Under the pieces are notes generated by a model. That model saw only the letters and a list, made by a program, of their open reading frames with translations, ran no database searches and was not told where the DNA came from. Positions 13,357 to 14,427 of a stretch of DNA of 14,427 nt are shown piece after piece. The stretch comes from Lachnospiraceae bacterium (GTDB lineage Bacteria > Bacillota > Clostridia > Lachnospirales > Lachnospiraceae), in NCBI GenBank assembly GCA_017958465.1, contig JAGDCQ010000200.1:1-14427 (forward strand). The letters are read 5' to 3'. The translations under genes were made by a program, and so were the position numbers. Positions within the stretch are counted from its first letter, which is position 1. Each line of letters starts with the position of its first letter.

Positions 13357-14427
13357 AAGGAGCGCGCAGGCCGTGTTTGGGCCGCGCATATCTATATATG
13401 GCTTTGATAAAGGAATACCGCAGCGACATGCAGAAAAAGGAGCTCATCCTTACATACACCGAAAGCAGTGAGGGAGCGGAGTACTATGAGAAAATGCTGC
13501 GTTACAACAATATCCCGGGTGTGATGAAGTTCCGCACGGATATGAACGACGGCATCTGTCAGTACGTTTATGACGCGGATAAAAAGAAGCCGCTCTGTCT
13601 TGTGTATGAGGACAGGAGGCCGGGTTTCACGGAGCTGAAGAACCTTTTGTATGATGTTCTTGAGGCGGTGGAGGCCAGCAGGGAGTATCTTATCGGTGAA
13701 GAGGACTTTGTGATCAATGATGAGTGCCTGTTCCTGGATGAGAGCGGGAACGCCTACGCTGTCTGCCTTCCGGGGTACGGAAAGCCCCTGAGGAACCAGT
13801 TTTCCTCCTTGTTCGAGTATTTTATGGACAAGATAGATTATAAAGATAAGGCTGCCGTTGTGGCCCTTTATGATATTTACCGAAAGAGCAGGGAACCGGA
13901 TTTTAATTTCGAATACATCAGGAAGGTTTTCGGAGCGCGCGATAAAAAGGCTGAAAGCAGGGAAGTAAGCCCTGAAGGGGATCCTTCAATGCAGGAGCTG
14001 TTTTTTGAGACAGCCCCTGTTTTGAAAGACCCGGTCGCAGAGGCTGTATCGGTAAGGGAAGAGCGCGCCCCTGCTCCAAAGCCTGCTGCAAAGCCGCAAA
14101 AGCGGAGGAAGAAACCCATCTTTACTTTCATGGACAAGGGTGATGAGACCTGTCTGCTCTACAGCGGCGAGGACAAAGGTGTGGCCCTGGAGTCTAAGGA
14201 GACAGGGGAAACCATTTTTATCAGCAAGTGGCCTTTTACCATAGGGAAAGGCGACCCATCCCATAAGCCGGATTATACGCTGCCTTATCCGCAGATATCA
14301 CGAATGCACGCGAAACTCCTGAAAACTCCGGAGGGAGATATAAAGATCGAGGATATTCGATCCCTGAACGGTACCTTTGTTAACGGAAAAGAGCTCCCGG
14401 CCTGGAGCTCTGTAAAGATCGGTATAG
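13353..14427 (+). CDS. DUF6382-like FHA-domain protein (3' partial)
   Basis: The frame runs open to the window end, giving 358 residues. Residues about 25-195 (for example CQYVYDADKKKPL, FTELKNLLYDVLEAVEASREYLI, FLDESGNAYAVCLPGYGKPLRNQF, FFMDKIDYKDK-like helix) follow the pattern I associate with DUF6382. A charged linker rich in Pro, Ala and Lys (about 200-265) leads to an FHA domain from about residue 289: IGKG, ISRMHAKL with Ser316, Arg317 and His319, and SLNGTFVNG with Asn339 and Asn344. FHA domains bind phosphothreonine, so the protein probably reads a Ser/Thr kinase signal in the cytoplasm; no signal peptide is seen. ATG 13353 overlaps the previous stop; ATG 13398 is an alternative. AAAGGAG at 13356-13362 lies just inside this start, too far from any later in-frame ATG to serve well. 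Confidence 0.85.
   Translation, partial: MKGARRPCLGRAYLYMALIKEYRSDMQKKELILTYTESSEGAEYYEKMLRYNNIPGVMKFRTDMNDGICQYVYDADKKKPLCLVYEDRRPGFTELKNLLYDVLEAVEASREYLIGEEDFVINDECLFLDESGNAYAVCLPGYGKPLRNQFSSLFEYFMDKIDYKDKAAVVALYDIYRKSREPDFNFEYIRKVFGARDKKAESREVSPEGDPSMQELFFETAPVLKDPVAEAVSVREERAPAPKPAAKPQKRRKKPIFTFMDKGDETCLLYSGEDKGVALESKETGETIFISKWPFTIGKGDPSHKPDYTLPYPQISRMHAKLLKTPEGDIKIEDIRSLNGTFVNGKELPAWSSVKIGI

Noticed and set aside
1..14427. tRNA, rRNA, CRISPR array or transposase gene
   Set aside because: I saw no cloverleaf, no regularly spaced repeats with unique spacers, and no transposase or integrase motifs on either strand.

Overview
The window looks like a chromosomal segment of an anaerobic, Gram-positive gut or rumen Clostridium relative, most likely Lachnospiraceae. 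The reasons are a MalEFG-type transporter without its own ATPase gene, a monoderm-type Tad locus (no secretin or other outer-membrane parts visible), a 64-residue Flp1-type pilin, a DUF5702-like giant protein, and a DUF6382-FHA-like protein. This assignment rests on protein recognition by eye; no search was run. All genes are on the + strand.

Region 1 (1-4388) is a malto-oligosaccharide uptake operon. It begins inside the signal peptide of a MalE-type lipoprotein that ends in two tandem SusE/SusF-like modules. An intrinsic terminator follows, then a 21-codon leader ORF whose stop overlaps the malF-like start, then the malF-like and malG-like permeases (ATGA overlap) and a strong terminator. 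The terminator after malE would let the binding protein be made in excess over the permeases. The ATPase is presumably a shared MsmX-type subunit encoded elsewhere.

Region 2 (4389-4626) is an intergenic control region. It holds a long, possibly bidirectional hairpin, two GTGTAAAT direct repeats, a near-perfect sigma-A promoter (TTGACA, 17 bp, TATAGT) and an inverted repeat that brackets the -10 box.

Region 3 (4627 to the window end) is a Tad (tight adherence, type IVb pilus) locus in the order tadZ/cpaE-like (no Walker A lysine), tadA/cpaF, tadB, tadC (with a large N-terminal ectodomain), flp1 pilin, DUF5702-like protein, a 255-bp gap with a strongly structured inverted-repeat element, a TadE-like protein with two predicted metal-binding modules, prepilin peptidase tadV/cpaA, a second TadE/F-like pseudopilin, and a DUF6382-FHA-like protein cut by the window end. 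Most junctions overlap or are only a few bases apart, so the genes look like one transcription unit from the 4562 promoter, possibly split by the element near 11330-11480. TadA would power TadB/TadC to assemble Flp1 after TadV cleaves its leader. TadE-like and DUF5702-like proteins would be accessory or minor components, TadZ would localise the machine, and the FHA protein would link it to threonine phosphorylation.

The items most worth a second look are the structured element at 11310-11484, the tandem metal-binding modules on the secreted TadE-like protein, the SusE/F-like pair on a Gram-positive binding protein, the leader ORF before malF, and the operator-like architecture of the Tad promoter.
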